Positions 33,998 through 43,845 of a stretch of 64,000 nucleotides of DNA are shown in pieces. The notes below the pieces were generated by a model. It was given only the letters and a program-made list of their open reading frames with translations, was not told the origin of the DNA and searched no databases. Each line of letters opens with the position of its first letter. The stretch's first letter is position 1. The position numbers were made by a program, and so were the translations under genes. Source of the stretch: Streptomyces sp. NBC_00536 (lineage in GTDB: Bacteria; Actinomycetota; Actinomycetes; Streptomycetales; Streptomycetaceae); the NCBI RefSeq assembly GCF_036346295.1, contig NZ_CP107820.1:1-64000 (forward strand), given 5' to 3'.

Positions 33998-35296
33998 TCA
34001 CAGCCTGGGCAGCAGGGAACGGCAGAAACCGTGCGGGAGCCAGGGGGCGGTGGGTGAGGCGAAGGCCGTCGTGGCGGTGGCGAGGGCGCCCGGGGTGTGT
34101 TCCCGGACCCGGCCCGCCGCGGCCAGTTCGGTCAGGGTGGTGCCGCCGAGGTAGGCCGAGCCGAGGGCGCAGGCGTCCAGGGAGAGGTCGGGGGCGTCGT
34201 ACGTACGGGCGCACACCGCTCCGGAGGCGTCGCCGGTGAGCCGCCAGCGGCCCCGGTTCCAGGGGGCCTGGGCGTCGTCGAGGTCCAGGACGACGTCGAG
34301 CGGGGCCGCGTAGCCGCGGGCCGTCAGGGCGATCGGGGCGTCGACGACGCGTACGTAGAGGCTGTCCAGCACGGTCGGGGCGCAGCGCCGCACGTCGGAG
34401 ACGAGGTGCAGCAGGGCGTCGTCGACGGGGCGGTTCGGGGCCACGACCCGGGAGGTGAGGTCGGTTTCGAGGAGGAAGCGCCACAGGGCGGCGTAGGCGC
34501 GCGGGTCGGTGGCCTCGATGTCGCGGACGCGGACGGTGCCCTCGGCGGTGTTCGCGGCCGACCAGGCGATGGTCACGGCGTAACGGGCGTAGCCGACGGG
34601 GCGGCCGTCGATCCGCGCGACGACGCACTCCAGGGGGCGGGCGCCGGCGCGGGCGGCGGGCGGGTCGAGCAGCGGGAGGTGTTCCCAGCCGGGGGCGCGG
34701 GCCAGCATGCCGGGGCGGGCGGGGACCTGGCGCGCGTACAGCTCCTCGGTGATTTCCAGGGCCTCGTACGGGTCTTCGAGGGTGAGGGTGATCTCGTCGG
34801 TGCGTTCCCCGGTGGCGGCGGGCGTGCGCAGCGAGACGCGGCGGGACTGGATGTCGAGGGAGAGCCGGCGGGCGGCCGCGCCGTAGCCGAACCGTTCGTG
34901 GATGGGCGCCTCGGAGGCGGTCAGGACGGCGAGGGGTTCGCCCTGGCGCTGGAGGGACTCCAGTTGGTGGCGCATCAGGTCGGCGAGGATGCCGCGGCGC
35001 CGGTGCGTGGGCCGTACGCCGACCATGCTCACGCCCGCGGTCGGCACGAGGTGCCCGCCGGGGACGCTCATGCGGAAGGTGAAGATCCCGGCGGCGGCGA
35101 CGAGTTGGGCGCCGTCGCGCACGACCACGCAGCGCTCGGGCTCGGCCAGGCGGCGCCACAGGGCGGTCGCCTCGGCGGGTTCGCTCTCGTGGAAGGCGTC
35201 GAGGACGGTGGCGTAGAAGGCGTCCCACTGGCCGGGGAGCAGGGCTCGTACGTCCCGGGCGGGTGCGGTGGTGGTGTGCGTGGTGGACGGGGTCAT
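33998..35296 (-). CDS. Eis-like GNAT N-acetyltransferase
   Basis: 432 aa, the length of Eis-type proteins. The N-terminal GNAT domain has VSMVGVRPTHRRRGILADLM (the acetyl-CoA-binding loop), a second GNAT-like half follows (ARYAVTIAWSAA), and the C-terminal sterol-carrier-like domain ends in LPRL, as in Eis, where the terminal carboxylate is catalytic. Members acetylate amines on aminoglycosides or peptides; the natural substrate here is unknown. Confidence 0.85.
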   Translation of the reverse strand: MTPSTTHTTTAPARDVRALLPGQWDAFYATVLDAFHESEPAEATALWRRLAEPERCVVVRDGAQLVAAAGIFTFRMSVPGGHLVPTAGVSMVGVRPTHRRRGILADLMRHQLESLQRQGEPLAVLTASEAPIHERFGYGAAARRLSLDIQSRRVSLRTPAATGERTDEITLTLEDPYEALEITEELYARQVPARPGMLARAPGWEHLPLLDPPAARAGARPLECVVARIDGRPVGYARYAVTIAWSAANTAEGTVRVRDIEATDPRAYAALWRFLLETDLTSRVVAPNRPVDDALLHLVSDVRRCAPTVLDSLYVRVVDAPIALTARGYAAPLDVVLDLDDAQAPWNRGRWRLTGDASGAVCARTYDAPDLSLDACALGSAYLGGTTLTELAAAGRVREHTPGALATATTAFASPTAPWLPHGFCRSLLPRL

Positions 35297-35442
35297 CGTG
35301 GGCGCCTCTCCGGGGAGCTGGTGGTCGGTCAGCGACCATCTCTAGCAACCGGAGCCGAATGTTCACAGAGGGTGAGGCTGCTTCACGCCACGAACCCGCC
35401 TCCTTCGAATTCGGGAGGTGTGTCCCGGTTTCTTTGGCCTGT

Positions 35443-36294
35443 TCATGCGGCGGTGCCGTCCGGCTCCATGGTCATGCGGGCCACGTGGAGTGCCAGGTAG
35501 GAGACCTCGTCCTCGCTCAGGTGCTGGCCCAGGCGCAGCTCGACGATCGTCGCCAGCTGCTGCGCGGTGTGGGTCGCCTCCGGGTAGTGCCGGCGGATGC
35601 CCTCGCCGATCGTGGACTCGTGCCCCTTCAGCTGCCGGTGCTGCTGGATCCGGACGAAGAGGTAGCGCACGTGGGTGATGAAGCGCGCCGCGCTCATGGA
35701 CTCCTGGGAGACGGAGAGCCCGTACCGCTCCCGCACGACGGCGAGCATCTGCTGGATGACCCCGGTCATCGTGTACGTGAAGGACAGGTCGCCCGTGGCG
35801 AAGCCCGCGTTGACCAGGTGCAGCGCGAGCGCGATCGCCTCGGAGGACTCCAGTCGCGGGTCCACGTGCTGGTTGATGGCTTCCAGCAGGCGCTGCGCCT
35901 GGGCGTACTCGGTGGCGTAGAGGGTCTGGACCTCCGCGCGCAACGGGTACTCGATGACGATGCCCCGCGCGGCCCGGTCCAGGGCTCCGGCGACGTGGTC
36001 GGCGACGGCGATGGCGAGGGTCGGCCGGGTGGACTCGCGCCCCTCGACCCCGGTCTCGTCCAGGGCGATCACGACGGCCCGCAGGACCTCCTCGTCGATG
36101 AGGGCGAGGACCTCGCTCAGGTGGTCGGGGTCGCGGCCGTCCGCCGGGACGAAGACGCGCACGATCAGCGCGGGGTCGACGGGCTTGCCCTGGCGGGAGC
36201 TGAAACCGATGCCGCGCCCGGTGAGGATGACCTCCTGGCCCTTGTCGTCGCGCGCGAGGACCACGTTGTTGTTGAGGACACGCAGCGCCTTCAA
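35443..36294 (-). CDS. BglG/LicT-family transcriptional antiterminator
   Basis: 283 aa. N-terminal RNA-binding domain (MKALRVLNNNVVLARDDKGQ) followed by two PRD modules with conserved His residues (ADHVAGALDRAA, ALALHLVNAG, RRHYPEATHTA and LALHVARM). It binds the RAT hairpin in the leader of the PTS gene to prevent termination when beta-glucosides are present; PTS-dependent phosphorylation of the PRDs would control it. It is on the same strand, 200 bp downstream of the PTS gene, beyond a terminator. Confidence 0.9.
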   Translation of the reverse strand: MKALRVLNNNVVLARDDKGQEVILTGRGIGFSSRQGKPVDPALIVRVFVPADGRDPDHLSEVLALIDEEVLRAVVIALDETGVEGRESTRPTLAIAVADHVAGALDRAARGIVIEYPLRAEVQTLYATEYAQAQRLLEAINQHVDPRLESSEAIALALHLVNAGFATGDLSFTYTMTGVIQQMLAVVRERYGLSVSQESMSAARFITHVRYLFVRIQQHRQLKGHESTIGEGIRRHYPEATHTAQQLATIVELRLGQHLSEDEVSYLALHVARMTMEPDGTAA

Positions 36295-36422
36295 CTGCTG
36301 CTCTCCTTCTCGTTCGCGGTCCGGTCCGGTCCTGCCCGGTCCAGTCCAGTCCTGTCCGGTTCTGCCAATGATCCCGTATTGTCCGGCGCCCGTGCGCCAG
36401 CCTCGCCCCGGAGCGACGCGGC

Positions 36423-36460
36423 GCGGGCACGCGCCCCACGAGGTGGGGGCGCGTGCCCGC
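36423..36460 (-). terminator. Strong hairpin after the PTS gene
   Basis: A perfect 15-bp inverted repeat: GCGGGCACGCGCCCC (36423-36437) and GGGGCGCGTGCCCGC (36446-36460) with an 8-base loop. It follows the PTS stop (36495) on the minus strand. Between it and the stop lie three copies of ACCGGTT at 36465-36484. Confidence 0.75.
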
Positions 36461-36494
36461 GTCGTACCGGTTACCGGTTACCGGTGGCGGGTCG

Positions 36495-38624
<2,130 letters not shown>

Positions 38625-38671
38625 GATGCGTCCTTGCACCTTGGGGCTCTTGCCGTGCTGCTGCGGGCAAC

Positions 38672-38710
38672 AAAAAAGGCCCGGGTCGCGCACATGGCGC
38701 AACCCAGGCC
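38672..38710 (-). terminator. Leader terminator of the PTS gene
   Basis: On the minus strand, GGCCTGGGTTGCGC and the opposing GTGCGCGACCCGGGCC form a long GC-rich hairpin (38678-38710), then a run of six T (38672-38677). It lies 48 bases upstream of the PTS start. The 5' arm shares GGCC (38707-38710) with the RAT, so only one structure can form. Confidence 0.85.
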
Positions 38711-38785
38711 TTGCCTCCCCTCAGGCGGCACACCGCCTTGGCGTCGCGGGGCGACGAAGGTGGTGTCCTCGGGGAGTAACAATCC
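38707..38785 (-). promoter_or_regulatory. Ribonucleic antiterminator (RAT) for BglG/LicT
   Basis: The minus strand reads GGATTGTTACTCCCC (38785-38771) and, after an internal hairpin, GGGGAGGCAAGGCC (38720-38707). These are the two conserved halves of the LicT/BglG RAT (GGATTGTTACT ... GGCAAAACC). The 3' half overlaps the terminator arm by four bases. Protein binding would stabilise the RAT and let transcription into the PTS gene. Confidence 0.88.
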
Positions 38786-38941
38786 TGTGATCGAGGTCGA
38801 GATCAAGATCTAGATCGATCAGACAAAACCTTAACACCGGGACATGGCCGCGGCGGGCGGCGCCGATGTGGTGCCGCGCACAGTGCGTCAGGACGCCTTG
38901 GTCCGACCCTGACCCGCCCTGACCCCCTGACCTGACCTGAC

Positions 38942-39619
38942 CTACAGGCTGCGGGCGGTGATGTCGCCGTAGGTGGTGGTGGCGTGGATGGTCAGGGCCG
39001 CGCCGGCGCCTTCGGCGTTGCGGAGCGCGTTGTGGATCCGGCCGTAGCCGGTGCCGCCGTCGAGGGAGGCGGAGACGCCGCGGGCGGCGCCGACCTCCAC
39101 ATTGCCGGCCTCCGTGCGCAGGGTGACCGTGCCGTACACGGCCTCGGTGATGCGGAGGTCGCCCTTCTGGGTGCTGATCTCGGCCGGGCCGCCCAGGCGG
39201 CCGACCGCGATGTCACCGGCGAGGAGGGTCAGCCGGGCGCCCGCGGTCTCGTCGAGCTTGACCGAGCCCTGCGCGCCCTCGAAGACGACCTCGCCGAGGC
39301 GTCCGACGCCGCGGAGTTCGGCGCTGGCCGCCTTCGCGGCGACGTGGGAACCGGCGGGCAGCTGGACCGTGATCTCGACGGAGCCGGAAGGCCCGAGGAT
39401 CTGGTTCTTCGCCTCCGGCGCCGTGATCCGCAGGACGCCGTCGCTCTCGGCGTACACGACCTGGGTCTGCTCGGCCGCCTTCACGTCGCGGCTTTTGGAG
39501 GCGTTGGCGGGGAGGACCTCGACGGTGGTGTCGGCCCGGTCGGCGGCGATGAACCGGATGTGGCCGGCGGGGATGTCGATGACGGTGGAGATCGGGGCGG
39601 TGGTGACGAACTTCTGCAT
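38942..39619 (-). CDS. DUF4097 beta-strand repeat protein
   Basis: 225 aa, ATG at 39619. Repeated beta motifs such as VRITAPEAK- and GDLRITEAVYGTVTLRTEAG-like strands, ending in TTYGDITARS, fit the DUF4097 beta-helix family. No signal peptide or active site is evident. It diverges from a GbsR/MarR-like regulator gene, with a pair of inverted operator candidates between them. Probably a stress- or envelope-linked protein; function unknown. Confidence 0.8.
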   Translation of the reverse strand: MQKFVTTAPISTVIDIPAGHIRFIAADRADTTVEVLPANASKSRDVKAAEQTQVVYAESDGVLRITAPEAKNQILGPSGSVEITVQLPAGSHVAAKAASAELRGVGRLGEVVFEGAQGSVKLDETAGARLTLLAGDIAVGRLGGPAEISTQKGDLRITEAVYGTVTLRTEAGNVEVGAARGVSASLDGGTGYGRIHNALRNAEGAGAALTIHATTTYGDITARSL

Positions 39620-39732
39620 GGCGGCTTTCCTTCGACTCGTTGTTTCCGATGAGGGAAAAGCTACGTTGCGTTTCTGAATTGGGCAACGCTTTCGTTGCGC
39701 ATGATGCACATCACCGCAGGTCAGAGTAGATA

Positions 39733-39792
39733 TTTCATTGCAATGGCTTTGAACCTAACGCAACAAACCCTCCCTCGCCCGTTGCAATGAAA
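39733..39792. promoter_or_regulatory. Pair of inverted 14-bp operator candidates
   Basis: TTTCATTGCAATGG at 39733-39746 and, on the opposite strand, TTTCATTGCAACGG at 39779-39792 differ in one base. The region is unusually AT-rich for this genome, so it also holds the divergent promoters. More GTTGCG/CAACG motifs lie at 39662-39695. The likely binder is the adjacent regulator. Confidence 0.6.
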
Positions 39793-39843
39793 CAAGAATG
39801 AACGCTATGCTGGGAGACATCACGAGCCACGAAGGAGACCGCG

Positions 39844-40587
39844 ATGCCGGGAGGCAGACTCACCCAGCAGGAACGTCAGCAGATCGCGCTGGGACTGGCC
39901 GACGGGCTCGCCTACGCGGAGGTCGCCAGGCGCCTGGAGCGGCCCACCTCGACGGTCACGCGCGAGGTGATGCGCAACGGCGGCCCCGCCGCCTACCGCG
40001 CCGACCTGGCCCACCGCGCCACCGAACGCCGTGCGCACCGGCGCAGGCAGCCCGCACCGCGCGGGCCGCAGGCGGCGTCGCAGGCGCACGGGCGCGATGA
40101 CGAGGCCGTGCGCGAGTACGAGGAGGTGTTCGCCGGCGTCTTCATGCAGTCGGGTCTGCCCACGATGACGGCCCGGGTGCTGGCGGCCCTCTACACCACC
40201 GACGTCGGCAGGCTCACCGCCGCCGAACTCGCCGGGCGCCTCCAGGTCAGCCCCGCGTCCGTCTCCAAGGCGATCGCGTTCCTCGAAAGCCAGGGCCTGA
40301 TCCGCCGCGAACGCGACGAACGCCGCCGCGAGCGGTACATCGTCGACGACGACGTCCTCTACCAGTCGACGATGGCCAGCGCCCGCGCCACCGCCCACCT
40401 CGGCGAGATCGCCCGCCAGGGCGTCGGCGTCCTCGGCCCCGGCACCCCGGCCGCCGCCCGCCTGGAGAACATCGCCCGCTTCGTGGACTTCATCTCGGAG
40501 AGCATCGCCCGCGCCGCGGACCAGGCCCGCGAGATCCTCCACACGAAACCGGAGCGACCGGAGGCACCCCCGGCCACCGCGCCGTAG
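39844..40587 (+). CDS. HTH_38 plus GbsR/MarR-type regulator
   Basis: 247 aa. The N-terminus is an IS30-transposase-like HTH (RLTQQERQQIALGLADGLAY, then STVTREVMRNGG). The central part is a GbsR/MarR winged helix (LTAAELAGRLQVSPASVSKA, then IRRERDERRRERYIV). Two DNA-binding modules in one protein may explain the paired operators. It faces the DUF4097 gene and probably controls both; that is inference from the arrangement. Confidence 0.8.
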   Translation: MPGGRLTQQERQQIALGLADGLAYAEVARRLERPTSTVTREVMRNGGPAAYRADLAHRATERRAHRRRQPAPRGPQAASQAHGRDDEAVREYEEVFAGVFMQSGLPTMTARVLAALYTTDVGRLTAAELAGRLQVSPASVSKAIAFLESQGLIRRERDERRRERYIVDDDVLYQSTMASARATAHLGEIARQGVGVLGPGTPAAARLENIARFVDFISESIARAADQAREILHTKPERPEAPPATAP

Positions 40588-40709
40588 CTTCTTTTCGTTC
40601 TGACACGTTGTCGAAAAACCGGCTCCCACCTGGGACGACACCCGGGTTCTTATCAAGAGGGCACTATCGGGAGTTCCGATCGGCGACGCTCCACTGGCAC
40701 AGTCCCCGC

Positions 40710-41849
40710 ATGCGCATTTCCTCCAGGCCCTCCCTCTCTCTCATCGGAAGCTTCCGGCAGCACTACCGCGAAGTCCGCGCGGCCGCCCGGACGTTCACGG
40801 ACTCCGGGCTGACCGTGACGAGCCCGCCGATCTGCCGGATCGTCAGCCAAGGGCCCGAGTTCGTGCGGTTCGAGTCCGACCCTCCGGAGTCCTCGGACCA
40901 CGACCTCCAGGCCGCGACCCTGGCGAAGATCTTCACCTCGGACCTGGTGTACGTCGTGAATCCCGGCGGATACATCGGTCGCACCACCGCGTACGAACTG
41001 GGGCGCGTCCACGAACGCGGCATGGCCGTTTACTACGCCGAGCCGCCCAAAGACCTGCCCATCGCCGTCCCGGAGGGAACCGTCGTCGATGCGCGCCGCT
41101 TGGTGGAGATCATCACCGGGGGCGGTCGGGGGCCCGCTCCGGTCAGGCGGCCGCGGGTCTCGGCACAGCCGACGGCCGACATCGTGATCTTCACGATCCG
41201 CTCGGAGCAGCTACGGACGCTGCTCGTGCGGCGCGGCAACGAGCCGTACCGCGGGAGGCTGGCCCTGCCCGGCGGGTTCGTCCGGGCGGGAGAGTCTCTG
41301 GAGGACACGGCGAAGCGGGAGCTCCAGGAGGAGACGGGGCTGACCGGCTCCGGAATCCGGCTGGAACAGCTGCACACGTACTCGCGCCCGGATCGCGACC
41401 CCCGGGGCCGGGTCATCTCGACCGCCTTCCTCGCGGTCATGCCGGATCCGCCGGAGGTGACCGGTGCGAGCGACGCCCACGAGGCCGACTGGGTCGAGGT
41501 CGAGGAATCACTGTGGGGCCCCAACAGCAGCCTCGCCTTCGACCACGGCGAGATCCTCCGGTACGGGCTCGAACGCGCCCGGACCCGGCTGGAGCACACC
41601 ACCGTCGCGACCGCCTTCTGCGACGACCTCTTCACCATCACCGATCTGCGCAAGGTCTACGAGGCCGTGTGGGGCCACGAGCTCAACCCGGGGAACTTCC
41701 ACCGCAAGGTCGTGGAGGAGAGGTCGGGTTTCGTGCTCAAGACCAACAAGGTGCGCAGGTCAGGGCAGGGGAAACCGCCCGTCCTGTTCCGCCGGGGCAC
41801 GGCGGATCTGCTGTATCCGCCGATGCTGCGCGGCCGCCGCACCCCGTAG
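40710..41849 (+). CDS. Deoxyribosyltransferase-like, NUDIX and NrtR-like winged-helix fusion
   Basis: 379 aa from the ATG at 40710. The first ~130 residues resemble nucleoside 2-deoxyribosyltransferase folds (SLIGSFRQHYREVRAAA, then TSDLVYVVNPGGYIGR and TAYELGRVHERGM). Next is a NUDIX domain with a complete box GFVRAGESLEDTAKREL followed by QEETGL. The last ~80 residues (FTITDLRKVYEAVWGHELNP) match the winged helix of NrtR, the ADP-ribose-responsive NAD regulator. So it may sense or process NAD-derived nucleotides. No candidate target gene is adjacent. Confidence 0.7.
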   Translation: MRISSRPSLSLIGSFRQHYREVRAAARTFTDSGLTVTSPPICRIVSQGPEFVRFESDPPESSDHDLQAATLAKIFTSDLVYVVNPGGYIGRTTAYELGRVHERGMAVYYAEPPKDLPIAVPEGTVVDARRLVEIITGGGRGPAPVRRPRVSAQPTADIVIFTIRSEQLRTLLVRRGNEPYRGRLALPGGFVRAGESLEDTAKRELQEETGLTGSGIRLEQLHTYSRPDRDPRGRVISTAFLAVMPDPPEVTGASDAHEADWVEVEESLWGPNSSLAFDHGEILRYGLERARTRLEHTTVATAFCDDLFTITDLRKVYEAVWGHELNPGNFHRKVVEERSGFVLKTNKVRRSGQGKPPVLFRRGTADLLYPPMLRGRRTP

Positions 41850-41877
41850 TGCTGCCATGACCGAGAAGGACGACACC

Positions 41878-42417
41878 ATGCTGTCCCTTTTTTCTGCCGC
41901 CGCTTCTGCCGCCGCTTCTGCCGGCTCTTCTTCCGGTGCTTCCTCCGGTGCTGGTGATTTCACCTCTTCATGGACCTGGGGGGCGGTGATCGCTCTCGTC
42001 GCCCTGGTCGTCAGCACCTGGCTCGTCGTCGACAACCGCCGCCGCGACCGGGCCGTCCGGTGGCACCAGCCCGACTACGACACCTCCAGCGGTGCGCTCC
42101 TCGTGTTGAACCGGCTGTCGCTCACGACGGCCGTCGAGGGTGTCACGCCCGAGCTGCGCGAGCTGGTCGACGTGGTCAGCAGGCTCAGGATCGCCGAACA
42201 GCACTCCCCGGACCTGCCGTTCGGCGTGATCGTCGCGGAGTTGGAGGCCTACCGGGTGAACGTGCTGCCGGAGCGGCACGCCGACCGGCTCGCCGCGGAC
42301 GGGCGCCTGTTCGACGACTACCTCGCGCTCGCCCGCGCGCAGGGCATCAGGCTCGAAGCCGCGCGCACCGGGATCGCCCACGTACAGCGCAAGATCGAGA
42401 AGCGGACGCGCAAATAG
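41878..42417 (+). CDS. Membrane-anchored hypothetical protein
   Basis: 179 aa from the ATG at 41878, behind AGAAGGA; an ATG at 41857 lacks a ribosome site. An Ala/Ser-rich start, one transmembrane helix (WGAVIALVALVVSTWLVVD), then a helical cytosolic part ending in basic residues. No family recognised. It runs 28 bp behind the NUDIX gene, so possibly in one transcript. Confidence 0.6.
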   Translation: MLSLFSAAASAAASAGSSSGASSGAGDFTSSWTWGAVIALVALVVSTWLVVDNRRRDRAVRWHQPDYDTSSGALLVLNRLSLTTAVEGVTPELRELVDVVSRLRIAEQHSPDLPFGVIVAELEAYRVNVLPERHADRLAADGRLFDDYLALARAQGIRLEAARTGIAHVQRKIEKRTRK

Positions 42418-42432
42418 CGCGCTCCGGTTCTG

Positions 42433-43845
42433 TCACGCGGGGGCGGACGCCTCGTGCGGGGTGGCGAAGCCGGGGAGCCAGCGGAGGGCTTCGGCGCGGA
42501 ACGGCAGCTCGCACTCCAGCTGGCACAGGACGGCCGTCGCGGCGCCGACGACGCGGTTCACCAGTACGTACGAGGGCGGCAGGTTGAAGCGGCGCAGCAG
42601 ACTGCCCGGGCCCCGGTCCACGGCCTGGACCACCTCCTCGCGCAGCCACTGCCGGGTGAACCGGTAGGTGTCCTCCCGTGACGGGGTCGCGATGGGCAGG
42701 AGGAACGAGGCGAGGGCGGTGTCGTCGGGCTCGGATCCCGGGCGCATGAACCCCTCCGCGACGAGGAGTTCGTGGGCGGCGCCCCAGTCGCCGAGTTGCG
42801 CGAGCCGGTTCAGGGTGCCCAGGGCGGCCGGGAACCCGTCGGGCAGGTGTTTGACCGCCCCGAAGTCGATGACGCCGAGCCGACCGTCCGCGAGCATCCG
42901 GAAGTTTCCCGGGTGGGGGTCGGCGTGCAGGTATCCGGCGCGTTCGGGGCCGGAGAAGAGGAACCGGGCGTACTTGAGCCCGGCCTCGTCGCGCTGCTGC
43001 TGCGTTCCGTCGCGGATGACGGCCGACAGCGGGGTGCCCTCCATCCACGCGGTGACGAGGACCCGCTCGCTGAAGGCGATCACCTCGGGTACGAGGACCT
43101 CCTCGTCGTCGCGGAAGGCGTCGGCGAAGGCCCGCTGGGCGGCCGCCTCCAGGCGGTAGTCCAGTTCCTCGGTGACCCGTTCGCGCAGTTCGTCGAGCAT
43201 CGGCTCGACGTCGAGGCCGGGCGTGACGAGGGAGAACAGCTTCATCAGGCGGCCGAGCTGCCGGTAGTCGCCGAGCAGGGCCTCCCCCGCGCCCGGGTAC
43301 TGGACCTTCACCGCGACCGGGCGGCCGTCCTTCCACACGGCGCGGTGCACCTGGCCGATGGAGGCGGCGGCGGCCGGTTCGTCGTCGAAGGAGGTGAACC
43401 GCTCGCGCCAGTCGGCGCCCAGTTCGGCGGCGAGCACGGCGTGGATCCGCGGGGCGGGCAGGGCTGGTGCGGCCTCCTGGAGGACGGTGAGGGCGGCTCG
43501 ATAGGGGCCGATGACCTCCGGGGGCAGGGCCGCCTCGAACACGGAGAGCATCTGCCCGAACTTCATCGCTCCGCCCTTGAGTTCGCCCAGGACGCGGAAG
43601 AGCTGCTCGCCGGTGCGGCGCTGGAGTTCGCCGGTGAGCCGCTCGACCGGCTGGCCGAGCAGCCGCTTGCCCATGCGCAGGGCGCTGCGGCCCGCGAAGC
43701 CGAGGGGGAGGGAGGCCAGGCGGGCGTTGCGGGTGAGCGGGGAGCGGGGGATGTCCCGCGCCGGACGGCGCGTGGGGGTGGGGGTGGGGGTGGGCTGGGC
43801 GTCGTCCACGGTCCGGTCCTTCTCGTCCTTCGGGTGGGTGGTCAT
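42433..43845 (-). CDS. ABC1/ADCK (UbiB-like) atypical kinase
   Basis: 470 aa from the ATG at 43845, overlapping the anthranilate synthase stop (ATGA). It has the ADCK signature: [36 protein letters not shown], the metal-binding HADPHPGNF and VIDFG. The N-terminus carries a Thr/Pro repeat. Such proteins are linked to quinone or lipid metabolism; their presence at the end of a biosynthetic operon is unusual. A role in handling a hydrophobic intermediate is speculation. Confidence 0.85.
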   Translation of the reverse strand: MTTHPKDEKDRTVDDAQPTPTPTPTRRPARDIPRSPLTRNARLASLPLGFAGRSALRMGKRLLGQPVERLTGELQRRTGEQLFRVLGELKGGAMKFGQMLSVFEAALPPEVIGPYRAALTVLQEAAPALPAPRIHAVLAAELGADWRERFTSFDDEPAAAASIGQVHRAVWKDGRPVAVKVQYPGAGEALLGDYRQLGRLMKLFSLVTPGLDVEPMLDELRERVTEELDYRLEAAAQRAFADAFRDDEEVLVPEVIAFSERVLVTAWMEGTPLSAVIRDGTQQQRDEAGLKYARFLFSGPERAGYLHADPHPGNFRMLADGRLGVIDFGAVKHLPDGFPAALGTLNRLAQLGDWGAAHELLVAEGFMRPGSEPDDTALASFLLPIATPSREDTYRFTRQWLREEVVQAVDRGPGSLLRRFNLPPSYVLVNRVVGAATAVLCQLECELPFRAEALRWLPGFATPHEASAPA

